DNA of 64,000 bases from Panopea generosa (GCA_029582155.1 CM055901.1:24523657-24587656), one strand, 5' to 3'. Shown: positions 1 to 11,791, counted from the stretch's first letter. The notes: a model not told the origin generated them from the sequence alone. Numbers and translations are program-made.

Positions 1-384
1 AAGGTCAAGACTCAGAACCATACCTCAAAGGTCAAGGTCACACTTTCAGTCTGTTTTAGATTTAGAATTTGTGTCTGGTTTGTAACTTTGTTTTATATGG
101 AGGGGTTTTAAAGTAACTTGCCACAATGTGATCAACATGCCATGATGATGTGCCGCCTGCAATATCCAGGCCTGTACATCAGATATCAAGATAAAGGTCA
201 CACAAAGGTCAAGGTTACACTTGAAAGTAAAAGTTACAAAAATGCATTATTATGTCTAGTCCGTTATTTTAGGTCATTACTCTTGATATGGATTAATATA
301 TTATTTTAATACCTACTTATAAAATCAAACGTTAGTTTCGTTTAGACCACCTGGGTGGCGGGGGAATCATGTGACACTTGTTTA
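1..384. other. TPR intron sequence with AAGGTCA repeats
   Basis: No exon recognised. 'aaggtcaaggtcaca'-type direct repeats occur at about 28-45 and 195-212, with a related one at 2808-2822. They look like part of a dispersed repeat. A short open frame at 118-309 has no recognisable product. Confidence 0.5.
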
Positions 385-604
385 GGCCATAATAAATTAA
401 TTGCTAGATTATCTTCCCCACCCGCCCCCTAATTTTCATGCTGCCCAGACCATTTTTTTTTTCATTAAAAAAAAATATAAATATATATATATATATTTAA
501 AATTTTTGATTTTAGAAAAATCAAAAAATTTAAAAATTAAAATAAAATCCTCCCGCCCTCCCCGTTTTTAAGACTTGGATGATAATCTAGCAATTAGTTT
601 ATTG
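385..604. mobile_element. Palindromic MITE family 1, copy 1
   Basis: It starts ggccataataaattaattgc and ends with the diverged reverse complement (gataatctagcaattag...). Between lie a CCCGCCCCC box, an A/T-rich core and TCCCGCCCTCCCC. Five copies of this terminal-inverted-repeat element occur in the window, all in the same orientation. No coding capacity. Confidence 0.8.
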
Positions 605-1548
605 TTTACAACCCTAGTGATGAATTACCTAAAATGGCTCCTGATGAAACCACTTCAGACACCCAAGGTTTTTCAATCTAGTAGTGTTGTGAATTATTGT
701 AGCATGCCTATTACCAGTTGAGTTCGCTTTGCTCATGCCTTATGAGCTCACTATCCACTGATTCAATTCCTAGACTGGCTTGTTATTTTAATGATGTCAT
801 TTATAAATAATGTATATCTTTCAGTCTGTCTGTATCTCAGTCAGTAGACTCTCTCAACCCTTCTTAAATGGACATCAGGCAATATTTACATTTATGATGT
901 ATAAATCCATCGTTGAATCTGTATAGCTTTGTTGTACATATTTCATGTAGGCATTCCTGTGAAGTTATTTTTAACTTCTGATACATAATGTGATAACAGT
1001 GTTACCAAGTCCAAGATATTATAAGTTATGAGGAATCTGGTTCCCATTTCTACTGTAGTAGTTCTGTTTGACTGTAATAGACATGGGGATTCAGTTCTTG
1101 CCTCTCTAGTGTAGCAATTCAGTTTAACTGTAATAGGCATGGGAGTCTTGATTCCCATTTCTACAAACAATTCTGTTTTGTCTGTAATCTGGTTCCCGTT
1201 CTACTGTGGCAATTCAGTTAAAAGTAATAGGCAGGATGACTTTCAGACACTTCTCACAATGTAGTATTGCCCCTTTCCTCTGCACAGTCACATACTAGGT
1301 TAAAATGTTGTTGATTGATAATTAATAAACATTGTCGAGTGTCCCTTTAATGCAAATGGAACCTTTCAAATGTAAGGATGAAAATCTTTTATAGAATTCT
1401 GCAAATATAGATAGTTAACTGAATCTTTTAGCAACCTGATATTTAAAAAAAGATGAGTATTGAAAAAAGTAGACAATTGCCAGCATCTTAGATTTCTGCT
1501 ATAGGGTTTGAATGAAAATTGAAATAATTAAATTTGGTTTATTTTTAG
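605..1548. other. Intron with degenerate tandem repeat
   Basis: About 1025-1230 contains three or four diverged units of roughly 60 bp sharing 'ggttcccatttctac', 'caattcagtt' and 'gtaataggcatgg'. Nothing else was recognised up to the exon at 1549. Confidence 0.55.
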
Positions 1549-1655
1549 ATCCAACATCTTTTGAAGCAGATTGAAAGTTCTCAGAAACTTGGCACACCTC
1601 AACCACAGGTAGCCACCTCCAGATCTGTTGGGGCTATATCTACAGAGAGAACCAG
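1549..1655 (+). CDS. TPR: TPR exon a (end of coiled coil)
   Basis: Acceptor tttttag before 1549 and donor AG|GTGAGT after 1655. It starts in phase 0 and ends with two bases of a codon. It encodes about 35 residues beginning IQHLLKQIESS, which fits the end of the coiled coil, followed by a Gln/Pro/Ser-rich linker. Everything N-terminal to this is outside the window. Confidence 0.82.
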
Positions 1656-1916
1656 GTGAGTGATACTGCCAACTCCCACTTCACATTACAGGTTATATAC
1701 ATGTATGGCATCTGAGAGAATGGTAGGATGGTAAATGGCAGGGTCCGTACACCTCTGTCCTTTATAAATATTCACTCAGGAGAAAAATTGAATAGCTACT
1801 TGAATAGCTACTTGGGAGAAATAGGTAATGTCCTTTTAATGCAGGACATGAATTGGCGTATACAGCCATGTAAAGAAATCAGTCAATATGATATGCCTCT
1901 TTAATATTGTATGTGA

Positions 1917-2116
1917 AAATAAATAGTTTATTGCTAGAATATCATCCCTGCCTGCTGCCTAATTTTCATGCAACCCTGACCTTCTTTATTTTTATAAAAA
2001 TAAAAAAATAAAAAAAAATTAAAAAAAAACAAAAATAAAAAATAAAAGCCTCCCGCCCTCCCTGTTTTTTTTAAAGAAAAATTTGGATGATAATCTAGCA
2101 TTAATTTATAGTGGCC
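1917..2116. mobile_element. Palindromic MITE family 1, copy 2
   Basis: Same architecture as the copy at 385: 'ttattgctagaatatcatcc' at the left and 'ttggatgataatctagca' at the right, ending in gtggcc. The A/T-rich core is longer and simpler here. Confidence 0.75.
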
Positions 2117-3615
2117 TAATGTTGCTGCCTACCAACACTGGTTTTAAGTAGAGTTACTCATCTTCTGTATCATCGTCGGATACCCACGCGTAATCCATTC
2201 TGATACTCTCTATTTATCACCGTGGGATATTCCTCTAGCTTTGCGTCGTTACTATCAAGCCACGATGCAACCATATGATTGGTTCCTTCATGTTTTCATA
2301 AAGGGAATGTTATCCAATTGCAATGCTTGTTTCCTGCAAACACGGTGTTGATAAGACGTTAACGTTAGCTATATTTTGTTCTGTTCAAATAAAACTAGCT
2401 AGCGAAATTTCCCACGGGTGATGGGTATCTGACAATGCTTCTGTATTGGAATATGTATGATTTACTGAGGGATTAAAATTATTTATAATCTGGCATTAAG
2501 AGGTTGGAAAGTTAATTTTTTATCAGGTGTTGGATTATTATTTGCCTGCCTGTTGAACACAGATTTGGGGACTGTATGATTTCTTGATTCGGTCAGCCAG
2601 TCATTCTGTCCAAACTTTTGCATTTGCTCTGTAACACTCACTGATTTTTAAATAACTAATCAAGAGTATTCAGCACATGGTGACATATTGCCCTCAGTGT
2701 CTCTTACCACTTAATTATGGAGAATGTGTATTTCCAAAATATATTCACAGTTCTAAGTATTCATCATAAAATGACAGTGTTGTCCACAACAGCTGGGCAG
2801 CTACCTCCAAGGTCAAGGTCATGTGCAAGGTGTATTTTCATATATTGCTGGTCACGTCAGCCTTGTAACTTGGAAATGCATGGACCAATTTTAAAATACT
2901 TCAAAACATCACATAAGAGTACAGCAAATCATGACCTGATTGTAGCTGCTCTGTTTAAATAGGTCATCAATATTATACAAAATAAAACAAACAAAAAACA
3001 TTTTTCACCTTCAGATCATTACTCTGATCAAGGAATTATACAGAGGAGGAAAGGCAACTGTTTGAGATTGTGTGAACGCTTGTGTATTCACGCAAATTCT
3101 TCTAATATCTTGTTTTTAATTATCTTAACTTCCATTCATCTCAGGAACACAATTAAAAATTCTTACATTGCAGAATGAAATTGTCATCACAACAATACCA
3201 TTACCAGAAATTTGTATTTTAAATTGTTCCCGCGATTACAAAATTTGTATACTGCACCTAAAATTACGACATATTACGATAAATTTTCCTTCAAACCTCA
3301 ATATCTTTAATTCAAGAGCATTTTGCGTGATCAAAACATGTTTAAACATCTAAGATTACATACAACTTACAGTTTAAGTACAAGAAATAAGTTGCCTATG
3401 AATAATGAATGATTAATTTGCAATGAATAATGAATGATTAATTTGCAAATCATGAATCCCTCGTGTGCTGTTTCATCAACATTAGTCAGGAGATGCAAGT
3501 TTCCTATCCTTATATACAAGTCCTTGTTCTAATTATCAATGAAAATTGTTTTGGTGATTGATTTCAAATCAATGAATTTACTTGTACTAATATCAGAACC
3601 TGACTTACGTTAAAG
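2117..3615. other. TPR intron, no gene recognised
   Basis: It holds a 27-bp direct duplication (about 3397-3450, around 'gaataatgaatgattaattt') and a possible short inverted pair of 'gatacccac/gggtatc' type near 2180 and 2425. No coding similarity was seen. Confidence 0.4.
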
Positions 3616-3854
3616 CTCATCTCCATCAGAGGCCCCGAAGACTGCTAACATTCGCCCCATTGCCTCTAGTCCTGCTGGTATTAAGCCCCAGACGGTTCCA
3701 GTTCAACCCCAATCTGCAGCCTCCAAGGTGACAGCGAGTATACGTCCTATGGCTATAGCACCAACTTCTGTATCGCCAATGGCAACAACCTCTGGTACAC
3801 CAACTGCAACAGTGATGCCAACGACAGCGGCCCAGCAGGAAGTGAACGTTGAAG
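3616..3854 (+). CDS. TPR: TPR exon b (Pro/Thr-rich, TANIRP block)
   Basis: The acceptor is ttaaag at 3615; the nearby AG at 3629 would hit a stop at once in the required phase, so it was not used. Donor is G|GTACAG. It encodes about 79 residues with PKTANIRP near the start and TPTATVMPTT near the end, both resembling the vertebrate TPR segment just after the coiled coil. It is low-complexity Ser/Pro/Ala/Thr otherwise. Confidence 0.88.
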
Positions 3855-4915
3855 GTACAGAGATTACAAGATTATGACATTTTGTTGTATCCTAGAAAGA
3901 TTTCAGCATAAAAAGAATCATAACAGTGCTATATTTTCATGCTTTCACCATAACATATGGGTCTTTTATGTTTGGATTTGTTCGTCCATACAAAATGATT
4001 TTCATATACAGTATATAGTGTTTGACTTGGCATTGACTTGGAAATTTTTCTAACAATTTTGAAAGCATTGCCTTTCAAACATATTGCTCAACTTAAATGT
4101 GAACAGTTGTTGAATTTTGAGGTACTATCTGTTAGACGGCCATTACACCATTTAAAACAATGTTTTAACAGGTGATGAAATTTCCAGCAGCTTTGTTTTA
4201 TGCAATGGTCATTTTCTTATCTAAAACAAATGTGCACTTCTGAACTTAATAGCTTTAGATAAAACTTATGTCAAGGTTATCGTTTAAAACAGAATACCCA
4301 TGTCCCTTTAATATAGCAAATTTCTCTCACCTCTAATATGGACGTATGAATTATCTCCCTACTCAGATTTGCAACTTTTTTAATTTATGGGAGATAACTA
4401 CCAGTGTACCTTTAGGCCTGTCAGATTACTTGAAATATACAATATTTTGTATCTGCATAATGAACGACATCCATATTGTGGGCTCAATGGTTATTTTTTC
4501 AGTAAAATAAATTCTGCATAAAAATCCCAAGTACCTTTAAAAGACACAATGTTTGAAATCAGTTAGCACCTGAATTTTCTCTGATAAGTTATGCAAAATA
4601 TTTTTGGTATTATATAAATATCTAATGATGATGGGCAGTGAACTATTATGAAGTACATGCAGATATATATTGTGTAAGTAATACTATACCACATGTACTT
4701 GTGTTCTCATAACTCATGAATATTTAATATGTAATCAGCCAATAACCATTTACACAGAAACCCCATCCACAGAATGTATGCTTAATTGCAGATTATGTGA
4801 AACTAGATTGAATGATTAATGAATGCTTTGTGTCTAATATTACTGAGAAAAATGACATTATAATAAAAAATGCATGTCCATCTTACAAAGTATATTGTGT
4901 GATATTTGTCTTCAG
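3855..4915. other. TPR intron, nothing recognised
   Basis: AT-rich sequence with no open frame or repeat that I can name. Confidence 0.4.
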
Positions 4916-5017
4916 TGATTACAGAAGAAGTCTCAACACCTGTACAACAGCTATTCCCTCAACAGTCTGTTTCTGGTCGGCCAACCCAACAGGTTCAGCG
5001 GGTCATACCTACACAAG
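4916..5017 (+). CDS. TPR: TPR exon c (Gln-rich)
   Basis: Acceptor ttcag and donor G|GTATTA; enters and leaves in phase 1. It encodes about 34 residues (VITEEVSTPVQQ...), Gln/Val/Pro-rich like the matching part of animal TPR. Conservation is weak here; the call rests mainly on phase continuity. Confidence 0.75.
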
Positions 5018-5454
5018 GTATTAAGCCATTCATAAATAATAAACACAGCTCATTTTCTCTTATACCTGCAGCTGGCCCTAGTTATAAGGTTTAAACTCCG
5101 GCTGGAAATGTGAACTTGTTAATTTCACTTCAAACTGTCTTTCTATATTTGTGTACATGTAGCATCTACTTGCAGAGAGGATGTTTTATGACAGAAAAAT
5201 ATCTGAAAAAAATTAATTTTATCTGAAACTTTTGAGTTACAAATGATTCTGACTTTGAGGTTAAAATCTGAGCGTAGATCAGTGCAGCTTGGCGTCCTTC
5301 ATGTCACATTCGACTCTTTTACAGGTAAATCAAATTCAACAATAATGTGACCAATAATGGATCAAATAGAAATCAGATTGAAGTCCTGTGACTCATTTTA
5401 TACATCATAAAATGTATTGCAAATTAAAGCAGGAAATTTATTTTAATCTATGCA

Positions 5455-5600
5455 CATTGTCCAAGTTAGGAAATCCTTTTTCACTTCAGCATTTAAGCAT
5501 GTTTTAAAAGATATCATAATTACAGTAAAGGCTCCTTTTGTATATCTAAGCATACTTTACTGGTAGAATTACCATAACACCCCCAAATAAATGCCCCCAG
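5455..5600 (-). repeat. Dispersed repeat copy holding an empty TTAA site
   Basis: Its reverse complement matches 10557-10905 (shared: ggtgttatggtaattct, agtatgcttagatata, gatatctttt, aacatgctt) but lacks the MITE found there. It therefore shows the pre-insertion site, TTAA at 5504-5507. Confidence 0.75.
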
Positions 5601-5860
5601 AGATGTGCAAAGGGTGGTGACTTTGGGTTGTGTTTTTTTTGGGGGGTGGGGGGTGTAGTTGTTTCTGGGATGTGGGGTGGGGTGCCATAACATATGCAAC
5701 CTGTAATGAAGCATTTGTGTTAGACTCTGACTTGAGAATTAAGCGGACCAACTTCCAGAAGGTTAAATTATTTTTTCCATGAATATGTGTGAGGGGGGCA
5801 TTTTTTCTGGGGTATACGATAATTATGTTGTTATATGATATTATTTACTGACCAATGCCA

Positions 5861-6134
5861 GGCCTGCTTAGCTCAGTCGGTAGCATGTCTGACTATCATT
5901 CCAGGGGTTGTGAATCTCTGCCTGGCCACAGTTCCATGATGCTCAGTATATAATATTGCCTCTTTGTCATTCGTCTCTTGTAGCTGATTCAAGTGGGAAA
6001 GTAATCAGTTACTTGTGAAGATGTGTTGTGCATGAGTACTGGTTATCCTTCTAGAATCACAGGAAGGAGTGGCTAGGTTAACAGTTAGACTAAGCCCGCG
6101 ATGGCATAAAACATTATGCTAATTATTCAAACAA
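5861..6134 (+). mobile_element. tRNA-derived SINE family A, copy 1
   Basis: The tRNA-like head has an A box (tagctcagtcgg) and a degenerate B box (tgtgaatctctgcc). The body has 'gattcaagtgggaaagtaatc' and a tail near 'gcataaaacattatgctaa'. Flanks actgaccaatg (left) and actgacctatg (right, from about 6135) look like a slightly diverged target duplication. Confidence 0.8.
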
Positions 6135-6424
6135 ACTGACCTATGATATATAAAAAAATGATTATCATCCTCAAAGTTCATTGTTTTTGTTTATGGCTGC
6201 AGTTCATACAAAGTATCTTATTTTGTTTGGTAACACAAAGATGTCTGGACATTTACAGATACTGAAATATACATTAACAGATGAAATACATTAATTAAAC
6301 TACCGATAAAAAACATATTGTTTGCAATGCACCTACATATTTGCTCAAAATTGCAGCTACCCAAACTTTTTTATTCACTTTCAAAGCATTTAAAAATATT
6401 TTCATATGGTTACTGTCCATTTTT

Positions 6425-7434
6425 AGCTCTACTGGCCAAAGGCAAGAAGTGCTTATGCGATGGTGCGTTGTCTGTCGTCTGTTAGCATCACTTTCTCTGA
6501 AACCACTATAAAGCCAATTTATCTGAAATTTCACATGAATGTTTCTAAGATTTTTTTTTTCAATCTGAAATTGAAGATGGCTGCCGTAACTAAAAATTTT
6601 CTTCTTATGAAAATTAAAATGGAAATGATTTTGCCTATATCTTCACAGAAGCATTGTTTTGTGAAGGAATTCAAATGACTGGGTTCCACTGTCTTGAGGG
6701 GTCAGTAGGGGCCCCAAAAGGGTAAAAAATGGGGAATTACAAAAATCATTTTCTTAAGAACCAGTATGTCAGATTTGTTCATATTTGGCATAAATTATCC
6801 CTATGTGTAGGGGTTTGATTGCAAATAAGATTTTACGGGCTAAAGTGTATAGGGGCCCTGTAAGGGGACTTACAATTTTACATAGGGATACTTTGGGAAA
6901 ACAGAAAATTCTCTTTTTCACAAATTTTCTCTCAATAACCTTTCAGTCAAACTAGTTCATATTTGATATAAATCACATCAGCAAGGATTAAAGATTTTGC
7001 ATATCAAGGGGCTGTGATATATTGGGCCCCTGTAATGTGACTTTTATATAGGAATATTATAGGGAAAACTGAATTTTTTCATTTTGCATCCATGTGTTCA
7101 AAAAACCTCTTTTTAAAATTTGAATCATTTCTGCTCAACAAATCGCTAAGAGAGGGTGATTGAAGTTCTGACAAATTAAAGGGCTGGGTTGTATAAGGGT
7201 TCTTTACAGGCGATTATATTTTGTTTACAGATGAATGGTATGGGAATTTAAAGTATTTCCTTTTCATAGCAATTAAGTTTTTCTTCAGTATGGGGGTGTT
7301 GTGGGGGTATTTATCCCTAAGTTGTTAAGACGACCCCCCCCCCCCCCCCCCCCAAAGAGGGTAAATATTGTGGAATTTCAAAAAGTGCTATGGCCACTAT
7401 GAGTCATTAGAGCGTACTCAGGCACTCTTGTTCT
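6425..7434 (+). repeat. 1-kb dispersed repeat family D, copy 1
   Basis: It begins agctctactggccaaaggc and ends near 'gtcattagagcgtactcagg'. It shares long stretches with 22680-23149 and 50005-52303 ('cttaagaaccggtatgtcag', 'aaattatccctatgtgtagg'). Short open frames in it have no recognisable product. A 20-base C run lies at 7334-7353. Confidence 0.8.
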
Positions 7435-7566
7435 TTAAAATGACTGCAACATCAAAATTTGGCAACAACATAAAAAAAAAAAACACATGAAAAATACTGG
7501 GTCGGTGCACAGCAAACCCATATTTTTTAAGGATGGCCTAACTAATAATTATTTCTTGACTTTCAG

Positions 7567-7699
7567 ACTTGGGTCAAGAGTCTGTCAATGATTCTACAAC
7601 TGAAACGGGCATAGTTGAACCTCAGCCTTCCTCATCACGGGAGACACCTATAGCTCCATTACAACAGACAAATAAAAGACAAAGAGAGGATACAGAAAG
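7567..7699 (+). CDS. TPR: TPR exon d (first half of basic cluster)
   Basis: Acceptor gactttcag, donor AG|GTAGAT. It encodes about 44 residues, Ser/Thr/Gln-rich, ending in NKRQREDTE. With KRTK in the next exon this makes a candidate bipartite nuclear localisation signal, in the same place as the KR-rich segments of vertebrate TPR. Confidence 0.85.
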
Positions 7700-9400
7700 G
7701 TAGATTTCAGCTGTTCTTGTAGTAAACACTTCATGTATCTGTCATAATCTGCCACAACAGCCGCTGAACATTGCTGTTAAAAGTATATGTTACACAACAC
7801 CTCTGAAATTTCTACTTTACTCTTGATAAACATCCTAAGTATTAGTGTCAGGCCGATTATCGGATGACATCGATTAGCGGTGTGAAGAGCTTACCGATTC
7901 CGATAATCGATGTCACTTTCTCAATCGATTATCGAGTATGAACGGTGATACTGCCCGGAACTGTCACAGAACCGCAAAATTTAAACCGGGATTGGAAAGC
8001 CGCTCATGCGCGTCACGATACCTTGCATAACAGAATGGCATACATTTTGTATTGAAGAGTTACTTAGAAAATTCAACAAGAACTTGCTCATTTTTTTAAC
8101 TTATTGGTGAAATATATAAGAAATAAATACAATTACGATTTCGGAAACGACTTGAGGTCATTTCTTTTGGACAGTTTTTTCAGAGTGTCTCATTTTCTTT
8201 CGTGTTATTGGAAATTCAATTTGCATTTTTTAAAATTGGCTCACATTTTAGCATGTGAGTCAGTGCTAATTTTAGAGTCTTGGAAACAACAGATTTTAGT
8301 TTGTTTTCAAAATAAAATTACACATTTGTAGATGAACATCAGCCATTTTATGCACTGATTTTGAAAGTGCTTCCGTTGATCTCTAACGAAGAGCACACAT
8401 AGTGAGAACGCATATTTTCGGAAAAAAGACTGTTGGCAGTTATCTTAGGATTTTGTTTTAGATCAGAAATTTCCGTGTAAAGTCAGCTAAATTCCAAAAT
8501 ATTACATGCACGATTCACCTGATCAGAGACATAAAATGGTTCTGACCTGATCACATACACCCCAAGACTTCTCTGCATACCCAATCTTCACGATTGAAGA
8601 GTTTTGTGCACTCAGTCCAGCAATGTACTTTCTCTCAACTTCAAGTACTTGTGCAGACCTGTTTACCTGTACGGATTGGCCATATTTTGTAGAGTTTGAT
8701 GCAAAAATAGGCACTACAGATTGATGTTCAAAAAATACGGAAATCGCTTAAAAAGAAAAATATTAACTGCCCAGTTTTTTTTCTAGCGCGGAATGGAAGG
8801 GTACAGCATGCTGCCCCTTTTTGGTCCTGCCTTTCTGCCTTAAAAATGCACCTTTTGTCAAAATGGGACCTGCTGTCCCAATTACAAGTCGTATAAACAA
8901 ATCACCTGACAATCACAAGTCAGAATTTCATTCCAAAGATTTGCCGACCGTTTACCGATATGACACGCTTAGCAGAATACACTGCTCTGCAAATGTGTAA
9001 AAGCCAGATGATTAGGTTCTTGTCACATGTACAACAAATGACGTCACGCTGTTCTGTTTCTTTCGAAGTAAAATATCGGGGTCAAATATTTTGCCATGTT
9101 GATATTTATGGGTAGTTTTATGCGGTAAACCCAATAAATTATAATTATTTTTCACAGTTTTTTTTACGGATCTGTTGATTTGGAATTAGCATGGATGTCT
9201 TTGAAATGTTAATTGCAGTGGATTAAAACACTGACGCCTTTAATAAATTCTGATGATCGATTTTAGTTTGTTTGTTTGCGATTAATGTTTATTATGTTTT
9301 TAAAGTTTTGACAGCTCATTGATTGAAAATTAGCGTGAATTATGATCTGCAGCTGAAACTAACTGTATGGACTAAGCACAGAAAATACACAAACACACAT
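7700..9400. other. TPR intron; possible decayed transposon end
   Basis: Around 7849-7935 there is a cluster of near-palindromic GATTATCGG and ATCGAT sequences beginning caggccgattatcgg, which could be the end of a hAT-like element. No partner end and no coding similarity were found in the rest. Confidence 0.35.
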
Positions 9401-9409
9401 ATTTGAGAA

Positions 9410-9900
9410 TTGTATTTAATCTTTTTTTATGAGTCGTATTGAAAATCTCAAAGGTTCATACCAAATATCTTGTAAGAGAATGGTATAAAGCCTCTCGTAT
9501 TTAATCCTTATATGAGAAACATATTTAATAATGTAAGTGAGAATCATATTAAGCTTCTATTTTGAGAATCATATTTAATCACTTATATGAGAATCATATT
9601 TATCACTTATATGTATCACTTATATGATACTCATTTTAAATCACTTATATGAGAATCATATTTATCACTTATATGTATCACTTATATGAGAATCATTTTT
9701 AATCACTTTAATGAGAAACATATTAAGCCTCTGCTTCAAGAATCAATATTTAACCTCTCATATGATAATTTTATTTAATCTCTTATATGAGAATCATAAT
9801 TATGTAAAAAATTCTTGTGAGAATCATGTTTGACCTCTCTTATAAGAGTCATATTTGATCTGTCATAATAATAAGCTTCTGCTAAAAGAAGGATATTAAA
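9410..9900. repeat. Degenerate tandem repeat, 'tatgagaatcatatttaatc' type
   Basis: About 25-base units around 'agaatcatatttaatcactt' recur with many changes. Parts are near-identical (9585-9620 and 9645-9680 share 'atttatcacttatatgtatc'). Confidence 0.7.
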
Positions 9901-9982
9901 CCTGTTAAAACAATCATAATACACACATGCTAGAAATATTAATCTTCTCATAGTTCACCACTCAATGTTTGTTCTATTCCAG

Positions 9983-10028
9983 TCCAGGGGAAGACAGTAT
10001 AGTTAAAAGAACTAAAGTAACAACAGAG
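9983..10028 (+). CDS. TPR: TPR exon e (basic cluster; donor is tandemly repeated)
   Basis: Acceptor ctattccag, shortest donor GAG|GTAATG at 10029. The minimal exon encodes SPGEDSIVKRTKVTTE. The last 20 coding bases and the first 16 intron bases form a 36-bp unit repeated about six times downstream. Splicing at any later copy would lengthen the exon in frame by 12 or 11 residues at a time. Which donor the cell uses cannot be told from sequence. Confidence 0.8.
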
Positions 10029-10220
10029 GTAATGTGTATAGATAGAACTAAAGTAACAACAGAGGTAATGTGTATAGATAGAACTAAAGTAACAGAGGTA
10101 ATGTGTATAGATAGAACTAAAGTAACAACAGAGGTAATTTGTATAGATAGAACTAAAGTAACAACAGAGGTAATGTGTATAGATAGAACTAAAGTAACAA
10201 CAGAGGTAATGTGTATAGAT
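10009..10220 (+). repeat. 36-bp tandem repeat containing splice donors, about 6 copies
   Basis: Copies start at 10009, 10045, 10081 (33 bp, lacks one ACA), 10114, 10150 and 10186 (35 bp). Each holds GAACTAAAGTAACAACAGAG followed by GTAATGTGTATAGATA. The candidate donor GT lies at 10029, 10065, 10098, 10134, 10170 and 10206. There is no stop in the coding frame until shortly after the last copy (TAA around 10233), because 36 and 33 are multiples of three. Confidence 0.95.
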
Positions 10221-10556
10221 TTCATGTTGAATTAATAGATTACATAAGGCAAAGATCAAGTGAGCTATTTTGATCACTTTTTGTTCTTTTTCTGTGAGAG
10301 CATCAATAATTTCTTTAAACATCTGCTCTTAAATGAATGACTCATTTGTAATAACTCTTGGCGACAAAGTACCTTTGACTGTGCACTTTCAGAAGTGTGT
10401 TTTTTCCTGACCTCTGTTGTCCAAGGTTGCCACAGGGACCCAGTCTAATTTTTATTTTGCCTTTGCAAAGAAAAAAGGAGACATAGGTGACATATCTTGC
10501 ATGAAGTATCACCTAATGATTTCCCTCAGGTTTGTTCAAGCCATGTCCTTAGTGTT

Positions 10557-10905
10557 AAGGGTGTTATGGTAATTCTGCCAATATAGACTATACTGTATAG
10601 TATGCTTAGATATAAAAAAAGGAGCCCTTACTGCATAATGATATCTTTTAATCCTTTACTTCATATAGACGCCTTTGGACACCTAATATAGACGCCTTTA
10701 CACACAATAATATAGAAGGCTTTTGAATTATTTGGTGAATTATGTGTATATTAACTGACAGAGTGGAAAACAATGCAGGAAGTGTTCAGATTGCTTGTTA
10801 CGAGTAATCTGAACTCTTCCTGCACTGTTTTCAAAGGCCTTCTGTGATTGGTGCGGGAAAACGCGTATCTATGGAGTAAAGGGTTAAAACATGCTTGAGT
10901 GAACA
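10557..10905. repeat. Dispersed repeat interrupted by a TTAA MITE
   Basis: The flanks (10557-10647 and 10888-10905) are the reverse-orientation partner of 5455-5600. They are interrupted at the TTAA between gatatctt and aacatgctt. Confidence 0.75.
10648..10887. mobile_element. piggyBac-like MITE, copy 1 (TTAA target)
   Basis: TTAA at both ends, inner termini tcctttact.../...agtaaaggg. The core has an inverted repeat with arms of about 30 bp around cagattgcttgttacgagta and its partner, plus 'gcctttggacacctaatata'. No transposase. TTAA duplication and CCCTTTA ends suggest piggyBac-type mobilisation (inference). Confidence 0.75.
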
Positions 10906-11243
10906 AGAGTTGTCAGAAACACAACAAACCTATCAAAATCATAAAAAGCAATGTAATCAGCAGGAAAGCAAATGTGAACAGAATCAGAAAGGAAGACTCT
11001 ACAACCAACCAGCTACATATTCCAACAAACTCAAACAGACACCATCGTAATATGACTGAAGAATAGTTAAAAGTTAAACTTTTAATTTTAAACAGAACCA
11101 ATTACATTATGTGTACATCAGATCCATAGATACCTATGTACATTGTATATCTATGTGATCTGTCAATTTGACTACACATGTAGTTTCCTTAGTCCGTTCA
11201 TGCTTTTTAAATGTTTAATACAAAATATTATCTTGCAATATAG

Positions 11244-11414
11244 GAGACTTTGGAAATCCCTGAAATCACAGTGACAGATGAGGATGCCACCCAGGTATTT
11301 TCACAGTCGGTTCAGGACGAGGAGCTGGGTGGGGCAGATCAGTTTATTGACGATGGAACACTTGTAAACACTGATGTTGAAGTGATAGATACAGAGGATA
11401 TACTTGACGATGAG
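11244..11414 (+). CDS. TPR: TPR exon f (start of acidic region)
   Basis: Acceptor aatatag, donor GAG|GTATAG. It is 57 whole codons, phase 0 on both sides. It begins ETLEIPEITVTDEDATQVF and is rich in Asp, Glu and Gln, as in the vertebrate region between the localisation signal and the acidic run. Confidence 0.88.
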
Positions 11415-11589
11415 GTATAGATAGCAGTTGAAGTTTACTTGAATAAAAATGTTGGTAAAAAAAAAGAAGATTTTTCTGCTATAGGTGATGATAAAGTAAG
11501 GACTATAGTGGACTTCTTGTTTTTGTTTTGGTGCCCAAATAACTTCATTGACTTTATTCAATATGAATGTTAATGAAATAAACAAGATA

Positions 11590-11791
11590 GGCCATAATAT
11601 TATGAAATTAATTGCTGGATTATCATTCCCGCCCGCCCCTTAATTTTCATGCCACCCCGACCCTTTTTATTTTCATTAAAAAAAATTAATTTAATTAAAA
11701 AACCATCAAAAATTTTAAAAATAAAAATAAAAAATAAAATCCTCCTACCCTCCCCGTTTTTAAGAAAATTTTGGATGATAATCTAGCAATT
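11590..11791. mobile_element. Palindromic MITE family 1, copy 3
   Basis: Starts ggccataatattatgaaatt, then ttgctggattatcattcc and CCCGCCCCTTAATTTTCATGC. Ends ttggatgataatctagcaat. It lies 49 bases upstream of the exon at 11840. Confidence 0.78.

Noticed and set aside
3630..3854. Alternative start of TPR exon b at the AG at 3629
   Set aside because: In the phase set by the previous exon it meets TAA within seven codons.
7334..7353. 20-base C run as a G-quadruplex element
   Set aside because: A simple homopolymer inside a dispersed repeat, with length likely unreliable; nothing else supports a function.
9948..10322. 124-codon minus-strand frame over the 36-bp repeat
   Set aside because: Open only because the repeat length is a multiple of three; the plus strand carries the TPR exon.
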